A stretch of DNA of 64,000 nt from Alkalihalophilus marmarensis DSM 21297 (GCF_000474275.2 NZ_ATAE01000008.1:62001-126000); one strand, 5' to 3'. Shown: positions 1-8,465, counted from the first letter of the stretch. Notes: generated by a model from the letters alone, not told the origin. Program-made: numbers and translations.

Positions 1-1
1 A

Positions 2-1213
2 GATGTTAACGTCCGACTGGTGGACTGCGTTGGCTATGCTGTTCCTGGTGCTAAAGGATATGAGGATGAAAATGGTCCGAGAATGATCAATACTCCTTGG
101 TATGAGGAGCCGATTCCATTTCAGGAAGCAGCTGAAATTGGAACAAGAAAAGTTATTCAAGAGCATTCTACTTTAGGAGTGGTGGTTACAACCGATGGTT
201 CAATCGGAGAAATTCCTCGCTATGATTATATTGAATCAGAAACACGAGTCATTGAGGAATTAAAAGAAGTCGGAAAGCCATTTATCATGATTGTCAACAG
301 TGTAAGACCGCATCATCCTGACACAGAAAATCTGCGTCGTCAGCTTTCAGAAGAACATGATATTCCAGTGCTTGCGATGAGTATTGAAAGCATGACAGAT
401 CATGACATTAACAATGTCTTAAGGGAAGTATTATTTGAATTCCCAGTACATGAAGTAAATGTTAATCTGCCGAGCTGGGTCATGGTATTAAAGGATGATC
501 ACTGGTTAAGACAAAGTTATGAAGAATCTGTTCAGGAAACAGTAAAAGATATTAGACGATTGCGGGATGTCGATCGTGTCGTCGGACAATTTACAGAATA
601 TGAATTTATTGATGATGCAAGGCTTGCAGGCATTGAGATGGGTCATGGAATTGCTGAGATTGATCTATATGCACCAGATGACTTATATGACCAAGTGTTA
701 AAAGAGGTCGTTGGTGTTGAAATAAGAGGGAAAGATCATTTGCTCCAGCTCATGCAGGATTTTGCTCATGCTAAAGCTGAATATGATCAAGTAGCAGAGG
801 CTCTTAGAATGGTGAAGCAGACAGGTTACGGCATTGCAGCCCCAGCCCTTTCTGATATGAGCTTAGATGAGCCTGAGATCATTCGTCAAGGGTCAAGATT
901 CGGGGTGCGTTTGAAAGCTGTCGCTCCTTCTATTCATATGATTAAAGTAGATGTAGAGAGTGAGTTTGCCCCAATTATCGGAACTGAAAAGCAAAGTGAG
1001 GAGCTCGTCCGCTATTTAATGCAGGACTTTGAAGAGAACCCGCTTTCTATCTGGAATTCTGATATCTTTGGTCGTTCTCTTAACTCTATTGTACGAGAAG
1101 GAATCTCAGCTAAGCTTTCCTTAATGCCTGAGAACGCCCGCTATAAATTGAAAGAAACACTGGAGCGTATTATTAATGAAGGCTCAGGCGGATTGATTGC
1201 CATTATCTTGTAA
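2..1213 (+). CDS. spoIVA: Stage IV sporulation protein A (5'-truncated by window edge)
   Basis: SpoIVA is the cytoskeletal ATPase that polymerises on the forespore surface as the basement layer of the spore coat. Its frame is open from base 2, so the first GTG at base 20 is an internal valine codon and the true start lies outside the window. About 403 codons are visible, against about 492 in the family, so roughly the first 90 residues, including the Walker A region, are missing. From memory the visible part is near-identical to the B. subtilis protein, including the GYAVPGAKGYEDENG stretch and the C-terminal GSGGLIAIIL. Mother-cell (sigma-E) expression is known for the family; its promoter is not in view. 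Confidence 0.98.
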   Translation, partial: DVNVRLVDCVGYAVPGAKGYEDENGPRMINTPWYEEPIPFQEAAEIGTRKVIQEHSTLGVVVTTDGSIGEIPRYDYIESETRVIEELKEVGKPFIMIVNSVRPHHPDTENLRRQLSEEHDIPVLAMSIESMTDHDINNVLREVLFEFPVHEVNVNLPSWVMVLKDDHWLRQSYEESVQETVKDIRRLRDVDRVVGQFTEYEFIDDARLAGIEMGHGIAEIDLYAPDDLYDQVLKEVVGVEIRGKDHLLQLMQDFAHAKAEYDQVAEALRMVKQTGYGIAAPALSDMSLDEPEIIRQGSRFGVRLKAVAPSIHMIKVDVESEFAPIIGTEKQSEELVRYLMQDFEENPLSIWNSDIFGRSLNSIVREGISAKLSLMPENARYKLKETLERIINEGSGGLIAIIL

Positions 1214-1225
1214 TTATATCCTGCC

Positions 1226-1275
1226 AAAAAAGCAAAAGGTTCCTCACTGCCTGAGGTTCCTTTTGCTTTTTCTTT
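1226..1275 (+). terminator. Intrinsic terminator after spoIVA
   Basis: The arms AAAAAGCAAAAGG..CCTCA and TGAGG..CCTTTTGCTTTTT pair with a symmetric TT/TT internal mismatch around a CTGCC loop. The stem ends in a T-rich tract, so transcription of spoIVA should end here. Confidence 0.85.
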
Positions 1276-1436
1276 TCTTAATGTGCTAAGCTTTATATAA
1301 TAAGCTATACGTACATAACGGTTATCATCAAATCGTTTGTTTATTGAAATTATGAATAAAAGATTGAAATAAAAATTAACTTAAAGGTTTCTATGGACCA
1401 AATAAAGATACGGCAAGGGTTTAAGGAGAGATACGG

Positions 1437-1655
1437 ATGAGCAATGAAAATCAATTTTTTGTGATAAAAGCAAAGGAAAATGGTGTAAACGTAATAGGGC
1501 TTACAAGAGGGTCAGATACACGCTTTCATCATTCGGAGAAACTTGATAAGGGAGAGGTTATGATTGCTCAGTTTACTGAACATACTTCTGCCGTCAAAGT
1601 GCGTGGAAAAGCAGTGATTCAGACAAGCCACGGCACAATGGATACGGAAGAATAA
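1437..1655 (+). CDS. mtrB: TRAP, trp RNA-binding attenuation protein
   Basis: TRAP forms an 11-subunit ring that, with bound tryptophan, wraps RNA carrying (G/U)AG repeats and promotes termination in the trp leader. This 72-residue protein matches B. subtilis MtrB almost throughout. Lys35, Lys54 and Arg56, in KVRG, correspond to the known RNA-contacting Lys37, Lys56 and Arg58. The start ATG follows an AAGGAGAG ribosome-binding site at 1423-1430. The target leader is in this window at 11.3-11.6 kb. In B. subtilis mtrB follows hbs and folE (mtrA). Here it directly follows spoIVA behind a terminator and is followed by its own terminator, so it is probably transcribed alone. Confidence 0.98.
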   Translation: MSNENQFFVIKAKENGVNVIGLTRGSDTRFHHSEKLDKGEVMIAQFTEHTSAVKVRGKAVIQTSHGTMDTEE

Positions 1656-1680
1656 AAGCAGGGAACCCTGCTTTTATTTA
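1651..1680 (+). terminator. Intrinsic terminator of mtrB
   Basis: A perfect 13-bp stem (AATAAAAGCAGGG, two-base AA loop) contains the mtrB stop codon in its left arm. The right arm ends in a TTTTATTT tract. It should work in both directions. Confidence 0.9.
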
Positions 1681-1720
1681 CTATTTATAAAGTTTTTCCT
1701 TCGTAGGATTATGTAAATTA

Positions 1721-1729
1721 TGCTATAAT
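1721..1729 (+). promoter_or_regulatory. Extended -10 promoter upstream of hepS
   Basis: TGCTATAAT is a perfect extended -10 element. The -35 region about 17 bases upstream is poor, as is common for extended -10 promoters. It lies between the mtrB terminator and hepS and would drive the hepS-hepT operon. Confidence 0.6.
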
Positions 1730-1812
1730 AGATACCGGTTTAAGTCAGATAAATGCAAGTATTTTAGTCGTTTGTTGTGATTTTATGATGGATGCGATTT
1801 GGAGGAAGTAAA

Positions 1813-2601
1813 ATGGTGAGGATCAGTCAGTTTAATGACAAAGTAAGAGAACTAAAAAAAAGCTTTAACAGTTTAACGAAGCATTCTTATTTAGAGCGCT
1901 ATGTTGAAGTGCCCGCTATTGATGAGGACAAGGTGCGTTTTTTATATGCGATGCTAAGTGAACATGCATCAAAAAAAGAAGCAAAAGCATATACATTGGC
2001 AGCTGTGCTGGCTCAAGCTGCACTTGATGTACATGAAGCGATCTCCCTCCATAAACTCCAAACAGATTCCGTACGAAAAAATCGTCAGCTTACAGTGCTC
2101 GCTGGTGATTATTACAGCAGTCTTTATTATTATTTACTAGCAGAAGAAAAGCAAATTCCTATGATTCGCATCTTCAGTCATTCGATTCAGGAAATTAATG
2201 AACATAAGATGAATATATATGAGGCAGATGAGCTTACATACACTGATGCAAAAAGAAATGTAGAAAAAGCAGAATCAATTCTTTTGCAAAATATAGCAAA
2301 TCATTATAATCAAAATTACTGGAAGGAAATCTTTAATGATTTCTTCTTTTTAAAACGATTGGTCTTTGAACGCAATGAGTTTATAAAAGGTAAGAACTTG
2401 CCTATTATGGAGACTTTATTTCAAGAAGCAAGGCACCCAGATTCAGTGCTTGCGTTATGTGAACAAAAAATAGAAGACTTAAAAGACAAGCTTTTAAATA
2501 CAAGCAAGCGTCTTCAAAAATATGAGGGCTTTATTATTGAACATATTGATCAGTTAATCAATACAACGGACTACGATGAGTACGTAGCAGAAAAAGGGTG
2601 A
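1813..2601 (+). CDS. hepS: Heptaprenyl diphosphate synthase component I
   Basis: HepS is the small non-catalytic subunit that pairs with HepT to make heptaprenyl diphosphate, the side chain of menaquinone-7. The sequence matches HepS/GerCA in length and in the SYLERYVEVPAIDEDKVRFL stretch and has no aspartate-rich prenyltransferase motifs, as expected. An upstream in-frame start at 1792 would place the GGAGGA ribosome-binding site (1801-1806) inside the coding region. The ATG at 1813 is therefore the likely start, giving 262 residues. It is the first gene of a tight six-gene quinone operon; menG begins six bases after its stop. Confidence 0.92.
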   Translation: MVRISQFNDKVRELKKSFNSLTKHSYLERYVEVPAIDEDKVRFLYAMLSEHASKKEAKAYTLAAVLAQAALDVHEAISLHKLQTDSVRKNRQLTVLAGDYYSSLYYYLLAEEKQIPMIRIFSHSIQEINEHKMNIYEADELTYTDAKRNVEKAESILLQNIANHYNQNYWKEIFNDFFFLKRLVFERNEFIKGKNLPIMETLFQEARHPDSVLALCEQKIEDLKDKLLNTSKRLQKYEGFIIEHIDQLINTTDYDEYVAEKG

Positions 2602-2607
2602 GGGAAA

Positions 2608-3318
2608 ATGACTCAAACGAAAGAAGAACGTGTTCACCAAGTGTTTGAATCGATCTACAAGCGATACGATATGATGAACTCAGTTATATCTTTTCAACGT
2701 CATAAGGCTTGGCGGAAAGATACGATGAAAAGAATGAATGTACAGCCAGGTGATCATGCTCTTGATGTTTGCTGCGGGACAGCAGATTGGACGATTGCCC
2801 TTGGGGAAGCTGTAGGTCCTAACGGTAAAGTCGAAGGACTTGATTTTAGCAAGAATATGTTATTAATCGGGGAAGAAAAGGTTAAGGAACATAAAATGAA
2901 GCACGTTTCCTTGCGTCATGGTAATGCAATGGAGCTGCCTTATGCTGATGAAACCTTTGATGTTGTCACAATTGGCTTTGGGTTAAGAAATGTGCCCGAC
3001 TACATGCAAGTATTAAAAGAGATGTACAGGGTCGTAAAAAAAGGAGGAAAAGTGGTTTGTTTAGAAACATCACAGCCTACCATTCCTGTTTTTAAAAACC
3101 TCTATTTCTTTTATTTCCGCAGGGTCATGCCTGTTTTTGGTAAAGTGTTTGCTAAAAGTTATGACGAATATTCATGGTTACAAGAGTCAACGATGTCGTT
3201 TCCAAGTCGAGAGAAGCTGGCTGAGATGTTCCGTGAAGCTGGATTTGAACGTGTTGACGTGAAGCCTTACTCTGGAGGGGTAGCTTGTATGCACCTTGGG
3301 GTAAAGGGTAAAAATTAG
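2608..3318 (+). CDS. menG: Demethylmenaquinone methyltransferase
   Basis: MenG (UbiE family) uses S-adenosylmethionine to methylate demethylmenaquinone in the last step of menaquinone synthesis. At 236 residues it has the family length. The SAM-binding motif [11 protein letters not shown] is near residue 50, followed by the FGLRNVPD signature and the C-terminal [11 protein letters not shown]. This step is shared by the classical and futalosine pathways. It lies second in the operon, between hepS and the futalosine genes. Its ribosome-binding site overlaps the hepS stop (GGGTGAGGG). Confidence 0.97.
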   Translation: MTQTKEERVHQVFESIYKRYDMMNSVISFQRHKAWRKDTMKRMNVQPGDHALDVCCGTADWTIALGEAVGPNGKVEGLDFSKNMLLIGEEKVKEHKMKHVSLRHGNAMELPYADETFDVVTIGFGLRNVPDYMQVLKEMYRVVKKGGKVVCLETSQPTIPVFKNLYFFYFRRVMPVFGKVFAKSYDEYSWLQESTMSFPSREKLAEMFREAGFERVDVKPYSGGVACMHLGVKGKN

Positions 3319-3342
3319 TCAATTAGAATTGGAGCAGATATC

Positions 3343-4206
3343 GTGGTTAGAAAGTTGAAAATCATCTTAGAAATGATTAAGTTTGAACATACTGTGTTTG
3401 CATTGCCTTTTGCCTATTTTGGGGCAATACTCGGAAGTTTTATTGTAAATGAAACATGGCCCACTCTTATGCAATGGGTCTGGATTACTGTTGCGATGGT
3501 TGGAGCAAGAAGTGCAGCGATGTCTCTTAACCGAGTGATCGACGAAAAGATTGACAAATACAATCCTAGAACAGCTGACCGTGCTATACCAGCTGGTCTG
3601 ATTTCAAAAATTGAAGTCATGTTCTTCATTATAATTTCATTTGCCATGTTGATTTACGCTGCCTTTCAATTAAATCAATTAGCCGTTTATTTATTACCTT
3701 TAGCGGTATTTTTCCTTGTTATTTATTCCTATACAAAGCGATTTACATGGGCTTGTCACCTTATATTAGGTATTACAATCGCGCTCGCACCATTAGGTGG
3801 ATGGGTCGCTGTAACCGGATCGGTTTCTTTTGAAGCATTTGTTCTATTTACTGCAGTAGCCCTGTGGACAGCAGGATTTGATGTCATTTATGCGACCCAA
3901 GATGCTGATTATGATCGTGAGCGAGGACTATATTCCATTCCTAGCCGTTTTGGTATTAGAAAAGCACTTATTCTTGCAAAACTTTTCCACGTCATTAGTT
4001 TTGCAGCCTTTTTCCTTTTATTCCTTATTACTCCTCTAAGCTGGCTTTATTTAATTGGGGTGATTATTGCTGGATTGATTATGATTTATGAGCATTCCTT
4101 AGTATCTGCAGATGATCTCTCAAAAGTCGGGGTAGCCTTTTTTACGATGAACGGGATTCTTAGCTTAGTCATGTTTATCTTTACAGTAGGAGATGTTTGG
4201 TTATGA
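3343..4206 (+). CDS. mqnP: UbiA-family prenyltransferase, futalosine pathway (MqnP-like)
   Basis: This is an integral membrane prenyltransferase of 287 residues with about eight hydrophobic segments. Both UbiA motifs are visible: NRVIDEKIDKYNPRT near residue 63 and DADYDRERGLYS near residue 188. They bind Mg-diphosphate of the isoprenoid donor. It is distinct from MenA. Its place between menG and the mqnA cluster, with heptaprenyl synthase subunits on both sides, supports transfer of the heptaprenyl chain in the futalosine pathway. A GTG start at 3343 sits eight bases after GGAG. The name MqnP rests on family and context; substrate specificity is inference. Confidence 0.85.
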   Translation: MVRKLKIILEMIKFEHTVFALPFAYFGAILGSFIVNETWPTLMQWVWITVAMVGARSAAMSLNRVIDEKIDKYNPRTADRAIPAGLISKIEVMFFIIISFAMLIYAAFQLNQLAVYLLPLAVFFLVIYSYTKRFTWACHLILGITIALAPLGGWVAVTGSVSFEAFVLFTAVALWTAGFDVIYATQDADYDRERGLYSIPSRFGIRKALILAKLFHVISFAAFFLLFLITPLSWLYLIGVIIAGLIMIYEHSLVSADDLSKVGVAFFTMNGILSLVMFIFTVGDVWL

Positions 4207-4805
4207 GTGAGCGTATAGAAAAGATCATGACAGTAGGAATAACTGGAGCGAGCGGCGGTATGTACGGTGTTCGTCTAACACAGGAGCTGCTCCGTCAAGA
4301 ATATAAGGTTCACCTCGTTTTAACAGAAGCCGCTTGGCAAGTGTTTAAAGAGGAATTACTTTTAGATACAACCGATCGCGAAAAAGTAATTCATGAACTA
4401 TTTGGTGATTTGCCTGGTGAGCTGCATACTCATGATCTTCATGACTATGCAGCTCCTATTGCAAGCGGTTCCTATCGAAGTGCCGGCATGGTTATTATTC
4501 CTTGTTCAATGGGGACTTTATCTGGTATGGCGCACGGGGCTTCCGGAAATCTGCTTGAACGTACGGCAGATGTTATGCTTAAAGAAAAAAGAAAACTGGT
4601 TATTGTACCTAGAGAAACACCGTTGCATGACATTCACTTAGAGAATATGCTTAAACTTTCAAAGATGGGGGCTACGATCCTGCCGGCTATGCCCGGTTAT
4701 TATCATCTACCTAAAACAATAGATGATTTGGTTAATTTTCTTGTTGGAAAGGCATTAGATAGTCTCGGAGTGGAGCATACATTATTTACCCGCTGGGGGG
4801 AATAA
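4203..4805 (+). CDS. ubiX: UbiX-like flavin prenyltransferase, futalosine operon
   Basis: UbiX enzymes make prenylated FMN, the cofactor of UbiD-type decarboxylases; the futalosine pathway uses a UbiX/UbiD-like pair to decarboxylate the ring. The 200-residue protein opens with the flavin-binding TVGITGASGGMYGVRL motif and contains the family PCSMGTLSGMAHG and PRETPLHDIHLENM stretches. ATG at 4203 overlaps the previous stop by four bases (ATGA) and lies nine bases after TAGGAGA. A TTG at 4197 is too close to that site. The UbiD-like partner is not in this window. Assignment to quinone synthesis is by operon context. Confidence 0.88.
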   Translation: MSERIEKIMTVGITGASGGMYGVRLTQELLRQEYKVHLVLTEAAWQVFKEELLLDTTDREKVIHELFGDLPGELHTHDLHDYAAPIASGSYRSAGMVIIPCSMGTLSGMAHGASGNLLERTADVMLKEKRKLVIVPRETPLHDIHLENMLKLSKMGATILPAMPGYYHLPKTIDDLVNFLVGKALDSLGVEHTLFTRWGE

Positions 4806-4806
4806 C

Positions 4807-5652
4807 ATGTCTTTAGTTATCGGTGAAATTTCTTATACTAATATATTGCCTCTTTATTATGATTTAGACAGAGAGTATTTAGAGAGCCAAGGTTGTATTA
4901 TCAAACCACAAGTGCCTTCAGAATTAAACAGAGAAATGTCTGCTGGGCGAGTCGATGTTGGAGGAATTTCTTCTTTTGCCTATGCTGAAAATAAAGATCA
5001 CTTCACTTTGTTTCCTAATCTGTCTGTATCAGCTCTAGGGAAGGTCGGGTCGATTTTTTTATTTTCAAAAGTGCCTATTCATCAGTTAACAGCAAAAAAG
5101 GTTGCTCTGACTTCCACGTCGGCAACCTCTACCCATTTGCTTAAAATCATACTTGAACGGTTTTATGAACAGTCCCCTACATATACAACGATGAAGCCGA
5201 ATATACATAAGATGCTCTCAGATCACGATGCTTGCTTGTTAATTGGTGATGAAGCGATAGTGGCTTCATTTAATAAAAGAGAAGAACTTTATCAATATGA
5301 CCTTGGAGAGCTTTGGTATAAGCACACAGGGATGCCGATGACATTTGCAGTATTAGCGATAAGAAACGTAGCCATTGATCATAACAGCCACTTAGCTGGT
5401 ACATTGTATAGATCATTTCTCGAAAGTAAAAAGCGAAGTAAAAAGAGTCATTATCAGCCTATGATCCAAGATATTTTAAAGACCTATGGCGGCGATAAAT
5501 CTTTTTGGGAAGACTACTTTAATAATTTAATATATGATTTTAGTAATAGAGAACAGCGAGGGTTAATGCTTTATTATCAGCTTGCTTATGATTTAGGATA
5601 TTTAAGTGAGCCTGTTGAATCAATTCATGTTTGGAAAGCTGTAGGAAGCTGA
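4807..5652 (+). CDS. mqnA: Chorismate dehydratase MqnA
   Basis: MqnA dehydrates chorismate to 3-[(1-carboxyvinyl)oxy]benzoate, the committing step of the futalosine route to menaquinone. The 281-residue protein has the MqnA periplasmic-binding-protein-like fold signatures: PSELNREMSAGRVDVGGISS near residue 38 and the TSTSATSTHLL stretch near residue 100. It starts one base after the UbiX-like stop and follows a GGGGGGAA ribosome-binding site. B. subtilis uses the isochorismate (menFDHBEC) pathway instead, so this gene points to a different quinone biochemistry. Other pathway genes (mqnE, mqnB, mqnC, mqnD) are not in the window. Confidence 0.93.
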   Translation: MSLVIGEISYTNILPLYYDLDREYLESQGCIIKPQVPSELNREMSAGRVDVGGISSFAYAENKDHFTLFPNLSVSALGKVGSIFLFSKVPIHQLTAKKVALTSTSATSTHLLKIILERFYEQSPTYTTMKPNIHKMLSDHDACLLIGDEAIVASFNKREELYQYDLGELWYKHTGMPMTFAVLAIRNVAIDHNSHLAGTLYRSFLESKKRSKKSHYQPMIQDILKTYGGDKSFWEDYFNNLIYDFSNREQRGLMLYYQLAYDLGYLSEPVESIHVWKAVGS

Positions 5653-5675
5653 CCTTGCGTAGTAAGGTGGATAAG

Positions 5676-6647
5676 ATGAAACTAGCCGATATTTATATGC
5701 AATTTCAATCAGATATAACAATTATCGAACAAGAGCTAGAAGCTTCTGTTCAAGCACGCCATGATGTCCTGAAAAACGCTTCAACCCATCTTTTAAAGGC
5801 AGGGGGCAAACGGATTCGTCCGGTTTTTGTGTTGCTTGCTGCTAAATTTGGTACATACGATATACATGTGTTGAAAAATATTGCTGTTCCCTTAGAACTT
5901 GTACATATGGCGTCTTTGGTTCATGATGATGTCATTGACGATGCTGAACTTAGACGGGGCAAACGGACGGTGAAATCTCAATGGGATAACAAAGTAGCGA
6001 TGTATACTGGTAACTATATTTTTGCCAAGGCAGTCGAAGCATCTGCTTATTTTGATCACCCACGCGTTCATCAAGTGTTGTCTAATACGCTTGTTGAGAT
6101 GTGTATTGGAGAAGTAGAACAGATCCGTGATCAATATAACTGGGGGCAGAACTTAAGAGTCTATTTAAGAAGAATTAAACGTAAGACTGCTTTGTTAATT
6201 GCCGTAAGCTGTGAGCTGGGTGCATTAGCTGCAGATGCAGACCCAGCCATTCAAAAGCATTTATATAACTTTGGATACAATGTGGGGATGTCTTTTCAAA
6301 TTACAGATGATATCTTAGACTTTGTTGGTACAGAAAAGCAGTTAGGCAAACCTGCAGGTGGTGATTTAAGGCAGGGGAATGTCACGCTTCCTGCACTCTA
6401 TGCCATGCATCATGATGAAGAGATTTCCCATTTAATTAAAAACATGCTTAAAAACGAATTTCCTGAAAATATTGATATGCAGCCCATCTTAAAAGCTGTT
6501 AAAGAATCAGGGGGGATCGATTATTCGATTGAGATGAGTGATCGCTTCCTCCATAGAGCCTATGATTCATTAGAAAGACTGCCTGATTGTGAAGCAAAGA
6601 ATTATTTAAAAGAGATTGCGGCCTATATCGGAAAACGGAAATTTTAA
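5676..6647 (+). CDS. hepT: Heptaprenyl diphosphate synthase component II
   Basis: HepT is the catalytic subunit extending farnesyl diphosphate to the C35 heptaprenyl diphosphate together with HepS. Both aspartate-rich motifs are present (HDDVIDDAELRRG and TDDILDF), with KAGGKRIRP upstream and the C-terminal AAYIGKRKF typical of the family. The ATG at 5676 follows AAGGTGG at 5664-5670 and gives 323 residues. The upstream frame to 5631 would overlap mqnA without a ribosome-binding site and is not favoured. It is the last gene of the operon and is followed by a terminator. Confidence 0.96.
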   Translation: MKLADIYMQFQSDITIIEQELEASVQARHDVLKNASTHLLKAGGKRIRPVFVLLAAKFGTYDIHVLKNIAVPLELVHMASLVHDDVIDDAELRRGKRTVKSQWDNKVAMYTGNYIFAKAVEASAYFDHPRVHQVLSNTLVEMCIGEVEQIRDQYNWGQNLRVYLRRIKRKTALLIAVSCELGALAADADPAIQKHLYNFGYNVGMSFQITDDILDFVGTEKQLGKPAGGDLRQGNVTLPALYAMHHDEEISHLIKNMLKNEFPENIDMQPILKAVKESGGIDYSIEMSDRFLHRAYDSLERLPDCEAKNYLKEIAAYIGKRKF

Positions 6648-6651
6648 AATA

Positions 6652-6678
6652 GAGAGCCTGAGTGCTCTCTTTATTTGT
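6652..6678 (+). terminator. Terminator of the hepS-hepT operon
   Basis: A seven-bp stem (AGAGAGC / GCTCTCT) with a six-base loop is followed by TTATTTG. It lies just after the hepT stop codon. Confidence 0.75.
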
Positions 6679-6730
6679 ATATACAACTGGAAATGAATAC
6701 GGTTTATTGAATATTTCTGTAAAATAATGA

Positions 6731-6759
6731 TTGAGAGTGTTTAGAATGTTTGCTATAAT
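6731..6759 (+). promoter_or_regulatory. Sigma-A promoter of ndk
   Basis: TTGAGA, a 17-bp spacer and TATAAT preceded by TGC give near-consensus -35, -10 and extended -10 elements, about 60 bases before the ndk start. Confidence 0.85.
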
Positions 6760-6824
6760 AAACAAGGTTAGTCGATTAGTTAATTAATACATAGTTTATG
6801 ATTATGAGAGCGAGGGTGTTTTAA

Positions 6825-7268
6825 ATGGAACGTACATATTTAATGATTAAGCCTGATGGAGTACAACGTAATTTAATCGGAGAAGTTGTTTCGCGCTTTG
6901 AAAAGAAAGGGTTTACATTAGTGGGCGCTAAATTGATGACGGTTACAAAAGATCTTGCAGAGACTCATTATGCAGAACATAAAGAACGTCCTTTCTTCGG
7001 AGAGCTAGTTGATTTCATTACTTCAGGTCCAGTTTTCGCAATGGTTTGGGAAGGTGAAAATGTGATCTCGACTGCTCGTACAATGATGGGAGCAACAAAC
7101 CCAGCTGAAGCTGCACCAGGAACAATCCGCGGTGATTATGGTGTACAAGTAGCTATGAATGTTATTCACGGTTCTGACTCTCCTGAGAGCGCGAAGCGTG
7201 AAATCGGAATCTTCTTTGAAGATGCAGAGTTAAACAACTATGAAAAAGTTGTAAATAAGTGGGTTTAA
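6825..7268 (+). CDS. ndk: Nucleoside diphosphate kinase
   Basis: Ndk transfers the gamma-phosphate between nucleoside triphosphates and diphosphates through a phosphohistidine. The 147-residue protein has the family length, the N-terminal [14 protein letters not shown] motif and the active-site histidine His115 in NVIHGSDS. It has its own promoter and a terminator immediately downstream, so it appears monocistronic. Its place between hepT and cheR is the same as in B. subtilis. Confidence 0.98.
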   Translation: MERTYLMIKPDGVQRNLIGEVVSRFEKKGFTLVGAKLMTVTKDLAETHYAEHKERPFFGELVDFITSGPVFAMVWEGENVISTARTMMGATNPAEAAPGTIRGDYGVQVAMNVIHGSDSPESAKREIGIFFEDAELNNYEKVVNKWV

Positions 7269-7277
7269 GGATGATGA

Positions 7278-7308
7278 ATACCTGTTCAGCTGAGCAGGTA
7301 TTTTTTTG
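7278..7308 (+). terminator. Terminator of ndk
   Basis: AATACCTG and CAGGTATT enclose a further self-complementary TCAGCTGA, and the stem runs into seven Ts. The next element downstream is the sigma-D promoter of cheR. Confidence 0.9.
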
Positions 7309-7312
7309 TGTG

Positions 7313-7340
7313 TAAACGATCGGTTTAAATCAGCCGATAT
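7313..7340 (+). promoter_or_regulatory. Sigma-D (motility) promoter of cheR
   Basis: TAAA at 7313-7316, a 16-bp spacer and GCCGATAT at 7333-7340 match the sigma-D consensus (TAAA, N14-16, GCCGATAT) at every defined position. It starts four bases after the ndk T-tract and about 50 bases before cheR, which puts cheR in the flagellar/chemotaxis regulon. Confidence 0.88.
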
Positions 7341-7392
7341 ACCTAATGTGGAAAAAATGAAACCGATTGTTTAAGGTAAGGGGACCTGACAG

Positions 7393-8169
7393 ATGACTGC
7401 AGACTATCAACAATTCATCATGCAAATTAAGAGAAAAACCGGTATAGATCTAGCACTTTACAAAGAAGCACAGATGAAAAGAAGGTTAGAATCCCTTCGA
7501 GATAAAAGAGGGTACGCTACCTTTTTGAGCTACTACCAAGCTCTTGCTGCTGATTCATCGTTATTTCATGAGTTTTTAGAGCGTATGACGATAAATGTCT
7601 CGGAATTTTACCGTAATAAAAAGAGATGGGAGGTGTTAGAAGAAAAGATTTTGCCAAGGCTGCTAGCTGAAAATAGTAAGCCGAAGCTATGGAGTGCAGC
7701 TTGTTCAACAGGTGAAGAACCATATACTTTAGCGATGATTATGGCCTCTTTTATGCCTTTGTCTGAGGTGTCCATACTAGCAACGGATTTAGATAAAGAA
7801 ATTCTAAAAAGAGCTCAAGTTGGTTTCTACACGGATCGCTCATTAAAAGAAGTTCCTCCCGGGGTGCTTTCACGCTATTTTACGAAGGAGCTTATGGGCT
7901 ACAAAGTTAGTGAACAAGTAAAAAGATCGGTAACATTTAAACAACAGAATCTTTTATCTGATTCATTTGGAACTCAGTATGATCTGATTATTTGCCGAAA
8001 TGTCATGATTTATTTCACTGAAGAAGCAAAACATGAATTATATCAAAAATTCAGCCAAGCTTTGCGTCCTGGCGGGGTATTATTTGTAGGAAGCACTGAG
8101 CAGATTTTTCATGCTGATCAATATCATTTTGAAACAGAAGACACGTTTTTTTATAAGAAAAAAGGATAA
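7393..8169 (+). CDS. cheR: Chemotaxis protein methyltransferase CheR
   Basis: CheR methylates glutamates of chemoreceptors with S-adenosylmethionine and so sets the adaptation state. The 258-residue protein has the N-terminal helical receptor-binding domain (to about residue 75). The methyltransferase domain shows [12 protein letters not shown], the SAM motif [16 protein letters not shown] near residue 97 and [10 protein letters not shown] near residue 198. Between ndk and aroC, as in B. subtilis, it is isolated from other chemotaxis genes, but it carries a perfect sigma-D promoter and its own terminator. Confidence 0.97.
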   Translation: MTADYQQFIMQIKRKTGIDLALYKEAQMKRRLESLRDKRGYATFLSYYQALAADSSLFHEFLERMTINVSEFYRNKKRWEVLEEKILPRLLAENSKPKLWSAACSTGEEPYTLAMIMASFMPLSEVSILATDLDKEILKRAQVGFYTDRSLKEVPPGVLSRYFTKELMGYKVSEQVKRSVTFKQQNLLSDSFGTQYDLIICRNVMIYFTEEAKHELYQKFSQALRPGGVLFVGSTEQIFHADQYHFETEDTFFYKKKG

Positions 8170-8198
8170 ATCGCTGTAATGGCTGGTTTATCCTTTTT
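8159..8198. terminator. Bidirectional terminator between cheR and a small minus-strand ORF
   Basis: AAAAAGGATAAA (8159-8170) pairs with TTTATCCTTTTT (8187-8198) around a 16-base loop. The A-rich left arm and T-rich right arm let it end transcription from cheR and from the convergent small ORF. Confidence 0.8.
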
Positions 8199-8207
8199 GT
8201 ATTTGGA

Positions 8208-8351
8208 TCATGATTGATCTTCGCTCAATTGTTTCTTGATATAAGCATTTAACACCTTATCCTTCACTTCATTATAAGTAAGTCCTGATTTTGCGTTTAA
8301 CTCTTTCACTTCATCAATATTTGTGCCGCTTTTTGTCGTTGACTTCTTCAA
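8208..8351 (-). CDS. Small hypothetical protein, 47 aa, convergent with cheR
   Basis: This is a 47-codon ORF on the minus strand starting at TTG, nine bases after an AAAGGGG ribosome-binding site. The product is hydrophilic and lysine-rich, with NIDEVKELNAKSGLTYNEVK in the middle, reads like a real helical small protein, and has no membrane segment. I do not recognise it with certainty. It ends ten bases from a bidirectional terminator that fits its 3' end. Upstream, TATACTA at 8387-8393 resembles a sigma-G -10, but the spacing to a GAATA -35 is 19, so that is weak. Confidence 0.6.
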   Translation of the reverse strand: MKKSTTKSGTNIDEVKELNAKSGLTYNEVKDKVLNAYIKKQLSEDQS

Positions 8352-8465
8352 TGGCGAGCGCCCCTTTTACTAAGAAATTCCTATTTTAGTATAACCATTA
8401 TCTGCATTTATTTATTCGGTATCTCTAAACTTGCTGTTTTTGAAGGAGTAAAACGTTAAAATTCC

